A DNA stretch of 64,000 nt from Apoderus coryli (Eukaryota; Arthropoda; Insecta; Coleoptera; Attelabidae), in assembly GCA_911728435.2 (NCBI GenBank), contig OU452209.1, positions 9,406,869 through 9,470,868 of the forward strand. The letters are read 5' to 3'. Every line of letters starts with the position of its first letter. Position 1 is the first letter of the stretch. The notes beneath the pieces were generated by a model. The model had not been told where the DNA came from. It was given only the letters and a program-made list of their open reading frames with translations, and did no database searches. Position numbers and translations under genes: made by a program. Positions 22,701 through 32,864 of the stretch are shown here, one piece after another.

Positions 22701-24973
22701 GGCATAAAATAACCCGAATCATCAGCATCAGGAACCTGACTAATATCAGTCATATGCCCTAACCGTTCGTACTCGTTTAAGAAATCGACATATAACGATC
22801 GCATCTTTTCATTGTTCATAAGTCGCCGTTCTAATGACAGAAAACGTTTGAAAGCAACATCGCGTGAATCGCCGAGTACCTCGGGGGAACGTTTGAGTGG
22901 AAGTGAGACAACAAATCTACCATCATTCGAAATGGATACGTTTTCAACGAAATGTTTTTCGCACATCTGCTCCTCACAAGACATTGGAGTTTTTGTGTCA
23001 ACTTCCTCAACCTCCCAGAATTTTTCGAGTTGTTGTTGCACCGAAGATTGAACAAGATTACATTGGGATGTATCACCTGGGATAGATAAAGGCCCGGCCA
23101 CTATCCAGCCCAATCGCGTGTTTTGTAAGAGAGAACCACAGGATCCTAAACTCCTCTGACCTACGGCTAAAATGTGCCAGAACGCATCGGCACCGATTAA
23201 TAGATCTATTGCTTCTGGCGTATGAAAATTTGGATCCGCCAATTTTATGCTAACGGGAATGTCAAACTTTGAGTGATTAAGTGCAGAATTCGGAACATCG
23301 GATGTTATTTTGTCTAACACAAAACATGACAGATTGAATGAAAAGGAGCTGTGAATGGAATTCACATTTATTTCGCATTTGAAATTGGAATAAGTTAAAC
23401 TGCTATTGATACCTGATACAGCTAATTGAACTTTCGTTTTAGATAAACGCAATTTTCTACACAGGTCCGACGTTATAAAACTAGACTGTGAGCCACAATC
23501 CAGTAGTGATCTGACTGTTACAAACTGCGTGTCGCTCGCATTAGCCCGGACCTGCACTTTGGCTGTGGAGAGTATAGCCTGTTGGGCTGTTGCCAAAGCA
23601 CAGTTGGTAGACTCCGTATGTGAATATGAACGTGTTTGAGGAGATTCCTCTTTCACATGTTCGCGACTGTTCTCCGGGGCAAGTTTTGTGGCTTCCCCTG
23701 TATCATGCAATACGGTGTTGTGTTTGTTAGCACAAATTTTACATCCGGACCATTTGCAGTCCTTTGACGTGTGACCTTGTTGCAAACAGTTTAAGCATAA
23801 CCGTAAAGCTCGTACCTTTAATATGCGATCCTTTGTTGACAATTTCAAGAATTCTGTGAAACCGTATAGACGATGATCTTTTTTGCAATTATAACAAGAC
23901 GATTTAACCTTATAATTGCCACTCGCATTGGCATCGTTATTATTTGTCGTTACAAGACCCCTGGAGTAGTTTCCTGATCTGCTAGACTTTTTCGCATCAG
24001 TAGGAACGTTATTTCCTCGTTTGTTATTTGACGTTTCAAACTTCATTTCGATCGTTTCTTGCACGACTGCGCGATTCTTAAGAAATTCTTTAAACTCGGT
24101 TAAAGTAGCCTTGTTGCGATTGGCTCTGGATCTTTCCCACTCCCGGGACGTTGTTTCATCCAACTTACTCGCAACTATGTAAATTATAATCGAATCCCAC
24201 GAGTCAGTAGGTTCCCCTAATCTTTTTAATGTTTGCAAATGTTTAAAAAGTCGTTCGTATAGATCTCGAAGTTTAGCAGAAGAGGGAACCACTATAGGTT
24301 CAATATTAAAAATGGCTTTCAAGTGGTTTTGAACCAAAAGATGTTCATTATTAAAACGCTCGCAAAGGGTGGACCACGCAAGCCCATAGTTTTCCGACTC
24401 GAACTCGATTTCATCTATGACTTGCGGAGCGGTACCCGACAATGACGAATTAAGGTAATGGAACTTTTGCATGTTGTTGATATGTGGATTATTATGAATC
24501 ATTGATTCAAACACGGAACGAAATTTAATCCACCTTTCAAAGGACCCGTCGAATTTCGGCAAATTCATGTCTGGGAGCTTAATTCCATTATCTTGTGATA
24601 CTGAGTGAACAGACGCTTGATTAAGAGAGACACTTGATTTAGCGTCACTATTGCTTAACGAAAGTGTTTCTAGAAGTGACTTCGCTTTTGCTAAAACTGT
24701 ATGATATTTATCTTCGAAGGCTTCCCTTTCCACAAAATGATCGTCGGGTCGTTCTGCAGTGTATTCAATTTCGCCCTGAATCGTGTCAAACTCATTAAAA
24801 AATGCTTCTGCATTTATTATTCGCTGCTCGAGTTCTATGACCTTATTTCGAGAAATAGAATCACCTTGTAGACCCTCAAACGTTGTTACGTGTTTTTCAA
24901 AAAATGTTAATTTGGCCTTAACAGACGCTCGCTTCTTTGTTAATGCCCTAACAGACTCTTCGGAGTCCATCAT
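19745..24973 (-). CDS. BEL/Pao Gag-Pol polyprotein, intact
   Basis: 1742 residues, ATG 24,973 to stop 19,745. In order: Gag with LPKFDGSFERWIKF (about 140); zinc-binding CYNCKKDHRL and CLNCLQQGHTSKDC (about 360-405); protease SLLDCGSQSSF (about 490); RT with LRVVFNASSPT, SDIKMMYRQV and MYVDDLLTS (about 898); RNase H with LHGFSDASEASYGA (about 1071) and WTDSTIVLGW; integrase with GVDYAGPF, ATRAIHLEL, FSDNGSNFVKA (about 1512) and HFGGIWEAGVKS (about 1560); and the C-terminal domain with WRLARVTELVPGRDRV. Acts as a virus-like-particle polyprotein and replicates by reverse transcription. No stops or frameshifts. The protease motif is DCG rather than the usual DSG/DTG. It differs clearly from the surrounding degraded BEL element. 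Confidence 0.97.
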   Translation of the reverse strand: MMDSEESVRALTKKRASVKAKLTFFEKHVTTFEGLQGDSISRNKVIELEQRIINAEAFFNEFDTIQGEIEYTAERPDDHFVEREAFEDKYHTVLAKAKSLLETLSLSNSDAKSSVSLNQASVHSVSQDNGIKLPDMNLPKFDGSFERWIKFRSVFESMIHNNPHINNMQKFHYLNSSLSGTAPQVIDEIEFESENYGLAWSTLCERFNNEHLLVQNHLKAIFNIEPIVVPSSAKLRDLYERLFKHLQTLKRLGEPTDSWDSIIIYIVASKLDETTSREWERSRANRNKATLTEFKEFLKNRAVVQETIEMKFETSNNKRGNNVPTDAKKSSRSGNYSRGLVTTNNNDANASGNYKVKSSCYNCKKDHRLYGFTEFLKLSTKDRILKVRALRLCLNCLQQGHTSKDCKWSGCKICANKHNTVLHDTGEATKLAPENSREHVKEESPQTRSYSHTESTNCALATAQQAILSTAKVQVRANASDTQFVTVRSLLDCGSQSSFITSDLCRKLRLSKTKVQLAVSGINSSLTYSNFKCEINVNSIHSSFSFNLSCFVLDKITSDVPNSALNHSKFDIPVSIKLADPNFHTPEAIDLLIGADAFWHILAVGQRSLGSCGSLLQNTRLGWIVAGPLSIPGDTSQCNLVQSSVQQQLEKFWEVEEVDTKTPMSCEEQMCEKHFVENVSISNDGRFVVSLPLKRSPEVLGDSRDVAFKRFLSLERRLMNNEKMRSLYVDFLNEYERLGHMTDISQVPDADDSGYFMPHHGVLKESSSTTKLRVVFNASSPTSTGISLNDIQMTGPIIQQDLLSILLRFRMHRIVLSSDIKMMYRQVIMSPEHRNLQKIVWRPNPNEPIKTFQLNTVTYGTTAASFLAIRCLHEIANECQYDHPSLARVIREDMYVDDLLTSVDTEEEARYICDNITRVFLNHGFDLRKWKSNVKNLILGLNESESKTVEFSANKQNDTKTLGLLWESERDILTFTIKATNDHDVITKRVLLSRIATIFDPLGLLSPCIIVAKVLLQKLWTENLTWDEPLPTHILQKWLEFSSDLFNLNNLTIPRPVSCEGSISLTLHGFSDASEASYGACIYIVSKTASHNTFSNLLCAKSKVAPVKSLSMPRLELCAAVVLAQLMAKVVKSVHVKFTGIYCWTDSTIVLGWLRTQPNTLKQFVANRVAEVQKLTDSFEWRHVPTLDNPADIVSRGLTPSKLIASEMWFYGPKWLLCDSKIWPNIALSSMDLPEKRITNLVASAPNFRFPFERFSNFERLKRTMAYILRFLKNCRIKSQSRSLSCLTVDELNAASKTLTKLSQSETFAADFVQLSKGLELNSTSSILSLHPFLDTDGIIRVGGRLTNSDFPYEKKHPILLSHKHRLTALIGEHEHRVLLHAGPQLLLASLRNSLWPTSGRSFARKIVQNCVRCARHKASKLQPVMGDLPKARVQPTFPFSVVGVDYAGPFTMKDRRGRGCKPLKCWVALFVCFATRAIHLELVLSLSVEDFLQALHRFIGRRGKPREIFSDNGSNFVKANKTIKEFHDFVNQNSSKICEYTANIGIKWHFIPVNSPHFGGIWEAGVKSLKHHLKRVLGDNVLFYFDYQTLLIRIEAILNSRPISPMSSNPDDLTPLCPAHFLIGRPIMHLAESPVPAISENRLSHYQVLQRLYEQFWRRWSQEYVSELQQRQCWKKTQGTLVVGQLVLIKDNNLPPAKWRLARVTELVPGRDRVPRVAILRTADGVTSRALVKLWPLPVES

Positions 24974-25330
24974 TCTGATTTAAATGAATAACGTATACGA
25001 ATTAATACTATCGAGTATTATTACGAATTGATTTTATATAATAAATGTATCTGTATAAATTACGCATATAAAAATATCAAATACCACCCTGTGTTACGTA
25101 TATCAGCTAATATGAAGAAATGAGAAAGGAATAGAAAAATATCACCTGTATTTCGCTATGCCGATGCCGCCGCCGCGCTGTGCTTGTTGCTCGCCAGTTC
25201 GGTTTTGTCGAAAACGTCGCTGCTTCGTCGTTGTAACTTGCTTGGCCGATTGTACTGCCTACGTGACTTACTGTGATTTTAATTTTTTTTTCGCAAATTT
25301 TCGTTTTTAATCGATGTATTATAGTCTTAT

Positions 25331-25348
25331 TATCGGTTTGAAGGACCA
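25331..25348 (-). promoter_or_regulatory. Primer binding site of the intact BEL element
   Basis: Minus strand TGGTCCTTCAAACCGATA, two bases from the 5' LTR. It shares TGGTCC with the other BEL element's site. Confidence 0.6.
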
Positions 25349-25350
25349 TA

Positions 25351-26187
25351 TGTTGTGTAATAGACTGTATTGACGCTGGTTTTTATTTAACAATGCTTTA
25401 TTTACACTATAATACATCAAATCAAATGGTTTTCATACAAAAAATAAAATATAACGTCTTTGCTCTATAACGTTCTAAGAGAGAGTGATTGTGTTCATAC
25501 TAGTGCTGGGCGATGTTCATCGATGTTTTTGAAACATCGATGTTCTGTTACCGATGTTCGATGTTTTCGACATCGATGTCAGAGGTAGAAAACATCGATG
25601 TTGACATCGATGTTTCCTTTAGATGTTCAATAATATGACAAAACAAGAAAACTAGGTTCTTATCTTAAAATCAATTTTCCCAGCACAAGAAAATAAGAAC
25701 GAAAGCTTTTGATTTCATTTGTTAAAGGTGGTTGAAATTTTTCTGTACTTCCAGTCGGCATTCGGCAACGTCGCAACTTGTTTTCCATACGTATTGTAAA
25801 CTGCAACCCTGCAAACTGGCTCGACGCCGGCGTTATAAAATATTATGTTTTAAAATTTGTTTTATTTTTGGAGTTATTTATATGTTTTTTTGTTATTGAG
25901 TATTTTAACGTTTGATAATTTCTTAAGTCTTAATAAAAAGTTTATTTTTATTTTTTATATCTAATTTATTCCTAATCGCAAATGTACTGTTTTAAATATC
26001 GAGGTTTCGAAAACATCGATGTTTTACAACCGATGTTTTTAAGCCATCGATGTTAGCTTTCGATGTTAACATCGATGGTCAACATCGATTTTTCGTTTCG
26101 ATGTCTCAGCACAAGTTCATACGCGGACGCTTCACGATACACACACACGCACATTCAAAGACACACAGTGGCGTAGCATACTGTACA
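25351..26187 (-). repeat. 5' LTR of the intact BEL element, carrying a MITE
   Basis: 25,351-25,500 and 26,123-26,187 together reproduce the 215-bp LTR. The middle is the hAT-type insertion plus its duplicated 8 bp. Confidence 0.95.
25501..26114. mobile_element. hAT-type MITE, 614 bp (TSD GTTCATAC)
   Basis: Flanked by perfect 8-bp duplications GTTCATAC (25,493-25,500 and 26,115-26,122). The ends are TAGTGCTGGGCGATG and the inverse of CATCG..TCTCAGCACAA, sharing AGTGCTG/TGTGCTG as in hAT elements. No transposase. Both subterminal regions are packed with the palindrome CATCGATG (eight exact copies), likely transposase-binding sites by analogy with hAT subterminal repeats. Confidence 0.9.
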
Positions 26188-26482
26188 ACAATAACAGTCA
26201 TTAATTGTAACAAATACGATCATTAATTATGCGGATTTTAACATATAACGGTTTATATTGTCCCTTTTACAGCGCGCGGCGAAAGCAGAATGGCTAACGT
26301 GCCAGCCAGCGTCTTCTCGGCGATCGCCGAAGGCTGTCGTAATTTGCCGACAGATATATTATTATTAATTTAAATTATAACAAAAAAAAGGAAAATAATT
26401 ATTGTACCGAATAGCATTAAGAAATAACAATTATAAACAAAAAAAATATGAAAAGGAGAAAAGATGGGTTTGGAACCAAACA
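26188..26482 (-). repeat. 5' LTR of the degraded BEL element, second half
   Basis: Begins with the ACAAT duplication and matches 11,385-11,680. Ends CAAACA before the GACTG duplication. Confidence 0.93.
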
Positions 26483-26487
26483 GACTG

Positions 26488-27490
26488 ATTACACAACAGC
26501 TCATAATTCACTCAATCACCTACTTGATCCAATTCAATAAACAACAATTTCATCAAGTATTTAATGAATTAATAATTGACAACAACTTACTCAGATCTTG
26601 TGGAGGCATGTTGAAAATGGAATTAACAAAAAAAATAACTCCAGTACTCGTCGCAGAAATACGACGATTTGTGGGCCGTGAAGGTATATTTATTTAAATC
26701 CGAGCTAAACTCGAAATTGATACGTACTAAACTTGATCAATCACATCACAGAATGCTTCCAATTATCCCATTACCAAACGGAAATTTTCACATAAATTCT
26801 AACGGCAACTTTCCTACCTTAAAGCCCACAAATTAAAAAAAATGTCGTTTTTGTCTTCTTGAACTAGAAGAAGGGTCAAGAAATGTTCAATCATGTGACT
26901 ATAAACAATACAGGTCGTTATCGGGAAAATATTTATTAATATATTATTTAATCATCATATATTAGATCATATAATATATCGGGGCGCCCTCGGGAATAAA
27001 TTACACTCATAATATATATTCAATAAATAACGTATTCACAGCACTTCATGCGAAAATCATAAAGGCCGCGAGTCTCAGCTACTACCAACATTACATTTCC
27101 ATGTCCACCACTCAATACAACGAATACCCCATTCAAATAAAGATCAGGAGCAATAAACTAATAATATTAGATTTTTGGGACAAGTACAATAAAGACCGAC
27201 AATACATCTAAGCAATGAGAGAAAAGGGGTAAATAAACACCATTCGTAGGCCACAATTCCAATCCGACAACATAGTAATAGATTTGCCACCTACGCTCTT
27301 CTAGGCATCAAATCAGTCAACAACAAATTTAATTTCAACACTATCAAGAAATATGGATGACAATAATAACAATATAAATTAAACCATCATTAATTGTGGC
27401 AACTAAATCTGCATGTAATGAACATGTATTTAATTCATATGGTGTTAAGCGCTAAGAATATATAATGTGGGTTATTATTATGCGATCCTT
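26488..27490. other. DNA right of the BEL nest, no recognised gene
   Basis: Continuation of the pre-insertion site. A 78-codon plus-strand frame (26,464-26,697) starts inside the LTR, so its first codons are not native. The remainder shows no motif I recognise. 26,930-27,020 is very AT-rich. Confidence 0.6.
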
Positions 27491-27492
27491 TA

Positions 27493-30400
27493 CCAAACTG
27501 AACCGTAACAAGCAAACGTTGCTTATGATTTATGTTTGGCATAACGTTGCCTAGAAGCGAACGTCGCTTGTGATTTATTTTTTGGCATAAGTTGCCTATA
27601 AGCAAACGTTGCTTATGATTTATGTTTGGCATAACGTTGCCTAGAAGCGAACGTCTCTTGTGATTTATTTTTTGGCATAAGTTGCATATACGCAAACGTT
27701 GCTTATGATTAATGTTCGGCATAATGTTGCCTAGAAGCGAACGTCGCTTGTGATTTAGTTTTTAGCATAACTTACCATAAGCAAACGTTGCTTATGATTT
27801 ATGTTTGGTATTATGTTGCCTAGAAGCAAACGTCGCTTGTGATTTATTTTTTTTTTGGATAAGTTGCCTATAAGCAAACGTTGCTTATGATTTATGTTTG
27901 GCATAACGTTGCCTAGAAGCGAACGTAGCTTGTGATTTATTTTTTTTGGCATAAGTTGCCTATCAGCAAACGTTGTTTATGATTTATGTTTCGCATAACG
28001 TTGCCTAGAAGCGAACGTCGCTTGCGATTTATTTTTTGGCATAAGTTGCCTATAAGCAAACGTTGCTTATGATTTATGTTTGGCATAAAGTTGCCTAGAA
28101 GCGAACGTCGCTTGTGATTTATTTTTTGGAATAAGTTGCCATAAGCAAACGTTGCTTATGATTTATGTTTGGCATAACGTTGCCTAGAAGCGAACGTCGC
28201 TTGCGATTTATTTTTTGGCATAAGTTGCCTATAAGCAAACGTTGCTTATGATTTATGTTTGTCATAAAGTTGCCTAGAAGCGAACGTCGCTTGTGATTTA
28301 TTTTTTGGAATAAGTTGCCATAAGCAAACGTTGCTTATGATTTATGTTTGGTATAACGTTGCCTAGAAGCGAACGTCGCTTGTGGTTTATTTTTTTTGGC
28401 ATAAGTTGCCTATAAGCAAACGTTGCTTATGATTTATGTTTGGCATAACGTTGCCTAGAAGCGAACGTCGCTTGTGATTTATTTTTGTTGGCATAACTTT
28501 GCCTATAAGCAAACGATGCTTGTGATTTTTGTTGGCAAACGTTACCTAGAAGCAAACGTTGCTTGTGATTTTATTTTTGGCAAACGTTGTCAAGAAGCGA
28601 ACGTCGCTTGTATTTTGTTTTGGCAAACGTTGCCCAGAAGCGAACGCTGCTTGTAATTTTGTTTATTTAACAAACATTGTCTACCATAGGAGTGAACATT
28701 ATTTTTTTTTGGCAAAAAAAAAATGAATTGTTCAATAGATTTGGACAGTTCAAATATGTTCATAAAAGAGTTAAAAGATTAGATTTGCATTGTATTGATT
28801 TGAAGGATATGACATTGCGTAGTTTCATGAACACATTTGTAATTTTTAAATAAGACTGTTACAGGAAAATGCATCTCCGGTCGCAACACAAAAGTGTTGT
28901 GTTGTTTAATGACAATGACAGATAATATGACGTTGAAGACTTACGAGAAGGGTTCAAATGTAAAAGAACTGTTGTAGCCGCAGACCATTTCAAAAGGTGG
29001 ATTAGCATACAAAACGAATAGGATTAGTGACAAACGTTGCCCATAAGCGAACGTCGCTTGTGATTTAATTTTTGGCATAAGTTGCCTATAAGCAAACGTT
29101 GCTTATGATTTATTTTTGGCATAACGTTGCCTAGAAGCGAACGTCGCTTGTGATTTAATTTTTGGCATAAGTTGCCTATAAGCAAACGTTGCTTACGACT
29201 TATGTTTGGCATAACGTTGCCTAGAAGCCAACGTCGCTTGTGATTTATTTTTTTTGGCATAACGTTGCCTATAAGCAAACGATGCTTGTGATTTTTGTTG
29301 GCACACGTTACCTAGAAGCAAACGTTACTTCTGATTTATTTTTTGGCATAAGTTGCCATAAGCAAACATTGCTTATGATTTATGTTTGGCATAACGTTGC
29401 CTAGAAGCGAACGTCGCTTGTGATTTATTTTTTTTGGCATAACGTTGCCTATAAGCAAACGATGCTTGTGATTTTTGTTGGCAAACGTTACCTAGAAGCA
29501 AACGTTGCTTGTGATTTTTTTTTTGGCAAACGTTGCCAAGAAGCGAACGTCGCTTGTATTTTTTTTTGGCAAACGTTGCCCAGAAGCGAACGCTGCTTGT
29601 AATTTTGTTTTTTTAACAAACATTGTCTACCATAGGAGTGAACATTATTTTTTTTTTGTTTTTTTTGGCAAAAAAAAAATGAATTGTTTAATAGATTTGG
29701 ACAGTTCAAATACGTTCATAAAAGAGTTAAAAGATTAGATTGGCATTGTATTGATTTAAAGGATATGACATTGCGTAGTTTCATGGACACATTTGTAATT
29801 TTTAAATAAGACTGTTACAGGAAAATGCATCTCCGGTCGCAACACAAAAGTGTTGTGTTGTTTAATGACAATGACAGATAATATGACGTTGAAGACTTAC
29901 GAGAAGGGTTCAAATGTAAGAGAACTGTTGTAGCCGCAGACCATTTCAAAAGGTGGATTAGCATACAAAACGAATAGGATTAGTGACAAACGTTGCCCAT
30001 AAGCGAACGTCGCTTGTGATTTAATTTTTGGCATAAGTTGCCTATAAGCAAACGTTGCTAATGATTTATGTTTGGCATAACGTTGCCTAGAAGCGAACGT
30101 CGCTTGTGATTTATTTTTTGGCATAAGTTGCCTACAAGCAAACGTTGCTTATGATTTATATTTGGCATAACGTTGCCTAGAAGCGAACGTCGCTTGTGAT
30201 TTATTTTTTTTGGCATAACGTTGCCTATAAGCAAACGATGCTTGTGATTTTTGTTGGCACACGTTACCTAGAAGCAAACGTTGCTTCTGATTTATTTTTT
30301 GGCATAAGTTGCCATAAGCAAACATTGCTTATGATTTATGTTTGGCATAACGTTGCCTAGAAGCGAACGTCGCTTGTGATTTATTTTTTTTGGCATAACG

Positions 30401-31690
30401 TTGCCTATAAGCAAACGATGCTTGTGATTTTTGTTGGCAAACGTTACCTAGAAGCAAACGTTGCTTGTGATTTTTTTTTTGGCAAACGTTGCCAAGAAGC
30501 GAACGTCGCTTGTATTTTTTTTTGGCAAACGTTGCCCAGAAGCGAACGCTGCTTGTAATTTTGTTTTTTTAACAAACATTGTCTACCATAGGAGTGAACA
30601 TTATTTTTTTTTGTTTTTTTTGGCAAAAAAAAAATGAATTGTTTAATAGATTTGGACAGTTCAAATACGTTCATAAAAGAGTTAAAAGATTAGATTGGCA
30701 TTGTATTGATTTAAAGGATATGACATTGCGTAGTTTCATGGACACATTTGTAATTTTTAAATAAGACTGTTACAGGAAAATGCATCTCCGGTCGCAACAC
30801 AAAAGTGTTGTGTTGTTTAATGACAATGACAGATAATATGACGTTGAAGACTTACGAGAAGGGTTCAAATGTAAGAGAACTGTTGTAGCCGCAGACCATT
30901 TCAAAAGGTGGATTAGCATACAAAACGAATAGGATTAGTGACAAACGTTGCCCATAAGCGAACGTCGCTTGTGATTTAATTTTTGGCATAAGTTGCCTAT
31001 AAGCAAACGTTGCTAATGATTTATATTTGGCATAACGTTGCCTAGAAGCGAACGTCGCTTGTGATTTATTTTTTGGCATAAGTTGCCTACAAGCAAACGT
31101 TGCTTATGATTTATATTTGGCATAACGTTGCCTAGAAGCGAACGTCGCTTGTGATTTATTTTTTGGCATAAGTTGCCTATAAGCAAACGTTGCTTATGAT
31201 TTATGTTTGGCATAACGTTGCCTAGAAGCGAAAGTCGCTTGTGATTTATTTTTTTGGCATAAGTTGCCTATATGCAAACGTTGTTTATGATTTATGTTTG
31301 GAATAACGTTGCTTAGAAGCGAACGTCGCTTGTGATTAATTTTTTTGGCATAAGTTGCCTATAAGCAAACGTTGCTTATGATTTATGTTTGGCATAACGT
31401 TGCCTAGAAGCGAACGTCGCTTGTGATTTTTTTTTTGGCATAACGTTGCCTATAAGCAAACGATGCTTGTGATTTTTGTTGGCAAACGTTACCTAGAAGC
31501 AAACGTTGCTTGTGATTTTTTTTTTGGCAAACGTTGCGAAGAAGCGAACGTCGCTTGTATTTTTTTTTTGGCAAACGTTGCCCAGAAGCGAACGTGGCTA
31601 GTAAATTTGTTTTTTTTAACAAACATTGTCTACCATAGGAGTGAACATTATTTTTTTTTTGTTTTTTTTGGCAAACGCTGACTATAAGTG
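27493..31690 (+). repeat. Hairpin-bearing satellite array with higher-order structure
   Basis: Tandem monomers of about 44-46 bp alternate in two types. One carries AAGCAAACGTTGCTT, the other AAGCGAACGTCGCTT; each is a short perfect inverted repeat. Both types share the GGCATAA(C)GTTGCCTA segment. A spacer of about 385 bp without monomers recurs at about 28,650-29,035, 29,605-29,990 and 30,560-30,950, giving a higher-order period near 955 bp. A fourth, truncated spacer starts at 31,611. Open frames here are repeat artefacts. Not a CRISPR: there are no unique spacers. Confidence 0.95.
28650..29035 (+). repeat. Satellite spacer block, first of three copies
   Basis: Runs from AACAAACATTGTCTACC to TTAGTGACAAACGTTGCCC and is repeated near 29,605 and 30,560 with few changes. 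It contains short coding-like strings (for example FKCKRTVVAADHFKRWISI) without a continuous frame, so a captured relic is possible. Confidence 0.8.
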
Positions 31691-31872
31691 AACGTCTCTT
31701 ATAATATTTATGATACTTTTATTTCATTATATTGTATCCTCAGGAGAGAATTAAAACTAAACTACTACTAAATATATTACAGCTTATATACTATTCAAAT
31801 ACCACAGATACGCGCTCTGATTGGTCGCCGCGCAACCAATGAGAGGGCGGTACATACGTCAACATATATTAA

Positions 31873-32859
31873 TTACTTACATACTAAAGAATACAAAATA
31901 CTATTAGGGATTGGACCCTTATCTTTGTTTAGTGCTTTTGAATTATTCTTAATAATTTCCAAACTTTCATAAGCGTCCAAATATTTCCAATTGCTAACAG
32001 ATTTCAACAATCTTAAGTTACTAGAATCTACTCTATGATTATTTTCAAACATATGTTCTGCTACACTAGACTTATCTAACCTACCATATCTTAAATGAGC
32101 AATATGCTCCTTAAATCTAACATTAAGTTTTCTTTTGGTTTGTCCTATATAAACTTTGTCACAATCCTTACAACTGATTTCATAAATGCCAGATTTTTCC
32201 GTCATCTCTACTTTATCTTTTGGATTGCCCAACAGATTGCCTAGACGTGTACTAGATTGAAAACCAGTTTTAAAGCCAATGTCACTAAAAATCTTATTTA
32301 AACCGCGTGTAAATTTTGGAAGATAAGGGATCGAAATAAATTTGGAACTATCTTGACTTTCTCGGAAAGTTGTGGCATTATGAAGTGCATTTTTAAACTT
32401 ATATTTTCTAATTAATTTATCAACTAAATTGTCATCATAACCATTAACTCTAGCCACCATTTTAATTGTGTTTTTCTCTGTATCGAAACGGTTTTTATTA
32501 AGGGGAAATTTCATTAATCTATGTTCAAGAAAATTTAGGCTGGCCATTTTGTGTTGGAAACAATGATTAGAGTCATTGGTTATATACCTGAATGTATTCG
32601 TACTTTTTCTATATATGTCACATTCCAATTTGTTTTCACTGTTTTTGATTACAAGTGTGTCCAGGAATGGAAGTCTACGATCTTTTTCTAATTCATAAGT
32701 GAATTTGATAGATGAGAAGCAATTATTAAGTTGGGCAACAAAGTTATCAATTGTATCAACACTTGTATCAAAAACAGCAAACACATCGTCCACATATCTG
32801 ATCCAAACTCTGGGAAAATATGAAAAATTGGTTTTCGCGGAGGCTTCAAAATAATTCAT
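31873..32859 (-). CDS. Penelope-like element RT (C-terminal part) plus GIY-YIG endonuclease
   Basis: 328 codons, 5'-truncated. RT remnant: WIRYVDDVFAVFD (YVDD catalytic box), then KFTYELEKDRRLPFLDTLV and the thumb. GIY-YIG nuclease: SGIYEISCKDCDKVYIGQTKRKLNVRFKEH, with GIYEI and YIGQT motifs, the R of NVRFKEH, and AEHMFENNH and ESLEIIKN (catalytic E). This RT/GIY-YIG pairing defines Penelope-like elements. Stop at 31,873. The first RT motifs are missing, so the copy is not autonomous. Confidence 0.93.
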   Translation of the reverse strand: MNYFEASAKTNFSYFPRVWIRYVDDVFAVFDTSVDTIDNFVAQLNNCFSSIKFTYELEKDRRLPFLDTLVIKNSENKLECDIYRKSTNTFRYITNDSNHCFQHKMASLNFLEHRLMKFPLNKNRFDTEKNTIKMVARVNGYDDNLVDKLIRKYKFKNALHNATTFRESQDSSKFISIPYLPKFTRGLNKIFSDIGFKTGFQSSTRLGNLLGNPKDKVEMTEKSGIYEISCKDCDKVYIGQTKRKLNVRFKEHIAHLRYGRLDKSSVAEHMFENNHRVDSSNLRLLKSVSNWKYLDAYESLEIIKNNSKALNKDKGPIPNSILYSLVCK

Positions 32860-32864
32860 ATGAA

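Larger units (their letters stand above)
19510..26187 (-). mobile_element. Complete, apparently intact BEL/Pao retrotransposon (TSD ACAAT)
   Basis: LTRs at 19,510-19,724 and 25,351-26,187 (the second carries a MITE) begin TGTTGTGTAAT and end CTGTACA. The 5-bp duplication ACAAT flanks it (19,505-19,509 and 26,188-26,192). One open frame codes for the whole polyprotein. The LTRs look identical once the MITE is removed, so insertion is recent. Confidence 0.97.
11216..26482 (-). mobile_element. Degraded BEL/Pao element with nested insertions (TSD GACTG)
   Basis: LTRs begin TGTATGCG and end CAAACA in plus-strand view. They are flanked by the 5-bp duplication GACTG (11,211-11,215 and 26,483-26,487). 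The coding order on the minus strand is Gag, protease, RT, RNase H, integrase, broken by at least three frameshifts. A mariner interrupts the leader and a second BEL element interrupts the right LTR. The two LTRs differ by roughly six substitutions and a short A-run, by eye. Confidence 0.93.

Noticed and set aside
26464..26697. 78-codon frame at the right end of the BEL nest
   Set aside because: It begins inside the LTR, so its start is created by the insertion; no recognisable motif in the rest.
27435..31681. Many 60-95-codon open frames such as those reading QKINHKRRSLLGN or GKRYLEANVACDF
   Set aside because: They are translations of the 45-bp monomers in both directions and carry no independent evidence of coding.
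27493..31690. Regularly spaced palindromic repeats resembling a CRISPR array
   Set aside because: The intervals between hairpins are themselves repeated, the context is a eukaryotic genome, and there are no cas genes. It is a satellite.
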